From Hymenobacter setariae (GTDB taxonomy: Bacteria > Bacteroidota > Bacteroidia > Cytophagales > Hymenobacteraceae): a stretch of DNA of 64,000 nt. Positions 63,879-64,000 of this stretch are shown one piece after another. The position numbers and the translations under genes are program-made. Position 1 is the stretch's first letter. Each line of letters opens with the position of its first letter. The stretch spans positions 160,102 through 224,101 of the forward strand of contig NZ_VMRJ01000008.1 of NCBI RefSeq assembly GCF_007713685.1, written 5' to 3'. The notes beneath the pieces are model-generated. The model made no database searches. It was not told the origin of the DNA and saw only the letters and a list, made by a program, of their open reading frames with translations.

Positions 63879-64000
63879 GAGGTGGTCGGGTAATTCTGGA
63901 CAGAATAGGGTCTTATCTTTCGATTGTCATGAAAGACAGCCCTCAACTTACTAAACGCCGGCGTTATGACGCCGCCTTTCGAGCGGAGGCGCTGCGGCTA
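63878..64000 (+). mobile_element. IS3-like insertion sequence, left end (continues beyond the window)
   Basis: From about 63878 (TGAGGTGGTCGGGTAATTCT) the sequence changes from AraC coding DNA to an IS leader, with the orfA start at 63929. The exact end needs the right repeat, which is outside the window. It interrupts the AraC gene. Confidence 0.7.
63929..64000 (+). CDS. IS3-family transposase OrfA, partial
   Basis: Twenty-four codons are visible to the window edge: MKDSPQLTKRRRYDAAFRAE then ALRL. The RRYDAAFRAEALRL start is typical of the helix-turn-helix OrfA (transposase_8) of IS3-like elements. The rest is outside the window. Confidence 0.8.
   Translation, partial: MKDSPQLTKRRRYDAAFRAEALRL

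Overview
The window looks like a chromosomal segment from a Hymenobacter-like member of the Bacteroidota (Cytophagales). The support is a GC-rich sequence, a surface protein with a gliding-motility/type IX secretion C-terminal domain, an ECF sigma/FecR pair, PepSY-like and DUF4974-type domains, and start codons with little sign of a Shine-Dalgarno sequence. No rRNA, tRNA or CRISPR array was seen.

Layout. (1) 1-5761: a LysR remnant without its DNA-binding domain, two tandem small acidic paralogues, a LysR gene divergent from a cation antiporter, phosphoglycerate mutase, and a lipoprotein. (2) 5880-10978: a fluoride-defence island. A fluoride (crcB-motif) riboswitch precedes a CLC-type F-/H+ antiporter, PAP2 phosphatase, a small protein, enolase (the classic fluoride-sensitive enzyme), the Fluc/CrcB channel and two DUF190 proteins. 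(3) 11100-12820: an AbiE-like toxin-antitoxin pair whose toxin gene carries an in-frame amber codon. (4) 13113-25177, all minus strand: a 12-kb copper or other heavy-metal cluster. It has an RND tripartite efflux pump, three proteins with a heavy-metal-binding CPMHP...CPKCGM domain, a 16-cysteine Csp copper-storage protein, an HMA chaperone, DUF305 proteins, a methyltransferase and an AraC regulator with an HMA-like sensor domain. (5) 25565-38393: copper genes on the plus strand (CopA ATPase, cupredoxin, a second HMA-AraC regulator, two double-DUF305 lipoproteins, DUF4396 membrane protein) mixed with defence-like genes (serine protease fold, GmrSD-type DUF262, three nuclease-like genes). An 11-bp box, AAATTATGCAA, occurs four times here, three times shortly upstream of copper/DUF305 genes.

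(6) 38423-42763: an arsenic operon (ArsR, DUF6428, metallophosphoesterase, YdcZ-type transporter, ArsN1-like acetyltransferase, ACR3, ArsC) behind a near-ideal 18-bp inverted-repeat operator. (7) 42805-46781: DUF202 protein, a broken response regulator, PepSY-like protein, PAP2 phosphatase and a di-haem peroxidase. (8) 47013-50292: ECF sigma, FecR and an STN-domain protein in an overlapping operon. (9) 50345-58490: envelope proteins, a T9SS cargo, EamA and four-repeat membrane proteins, and a YncE-type propeller. (10) 58708-64000: a mobile-element zone. A Tn3-family unit of about 4 kb with 38-bp inverted repeats has cut a PepSY-like gene, its resolvase has an in-frame stop, and an IS3-like element has cut an AraC gene at the right edge.

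Taken together this is an accessory toxic-ion resistance region (fluoride, copper-type metals, arsenic) with interspersed defence genes and clear signs of decay and transposition. All functions are inferred from reading the sequence; no database search was run.
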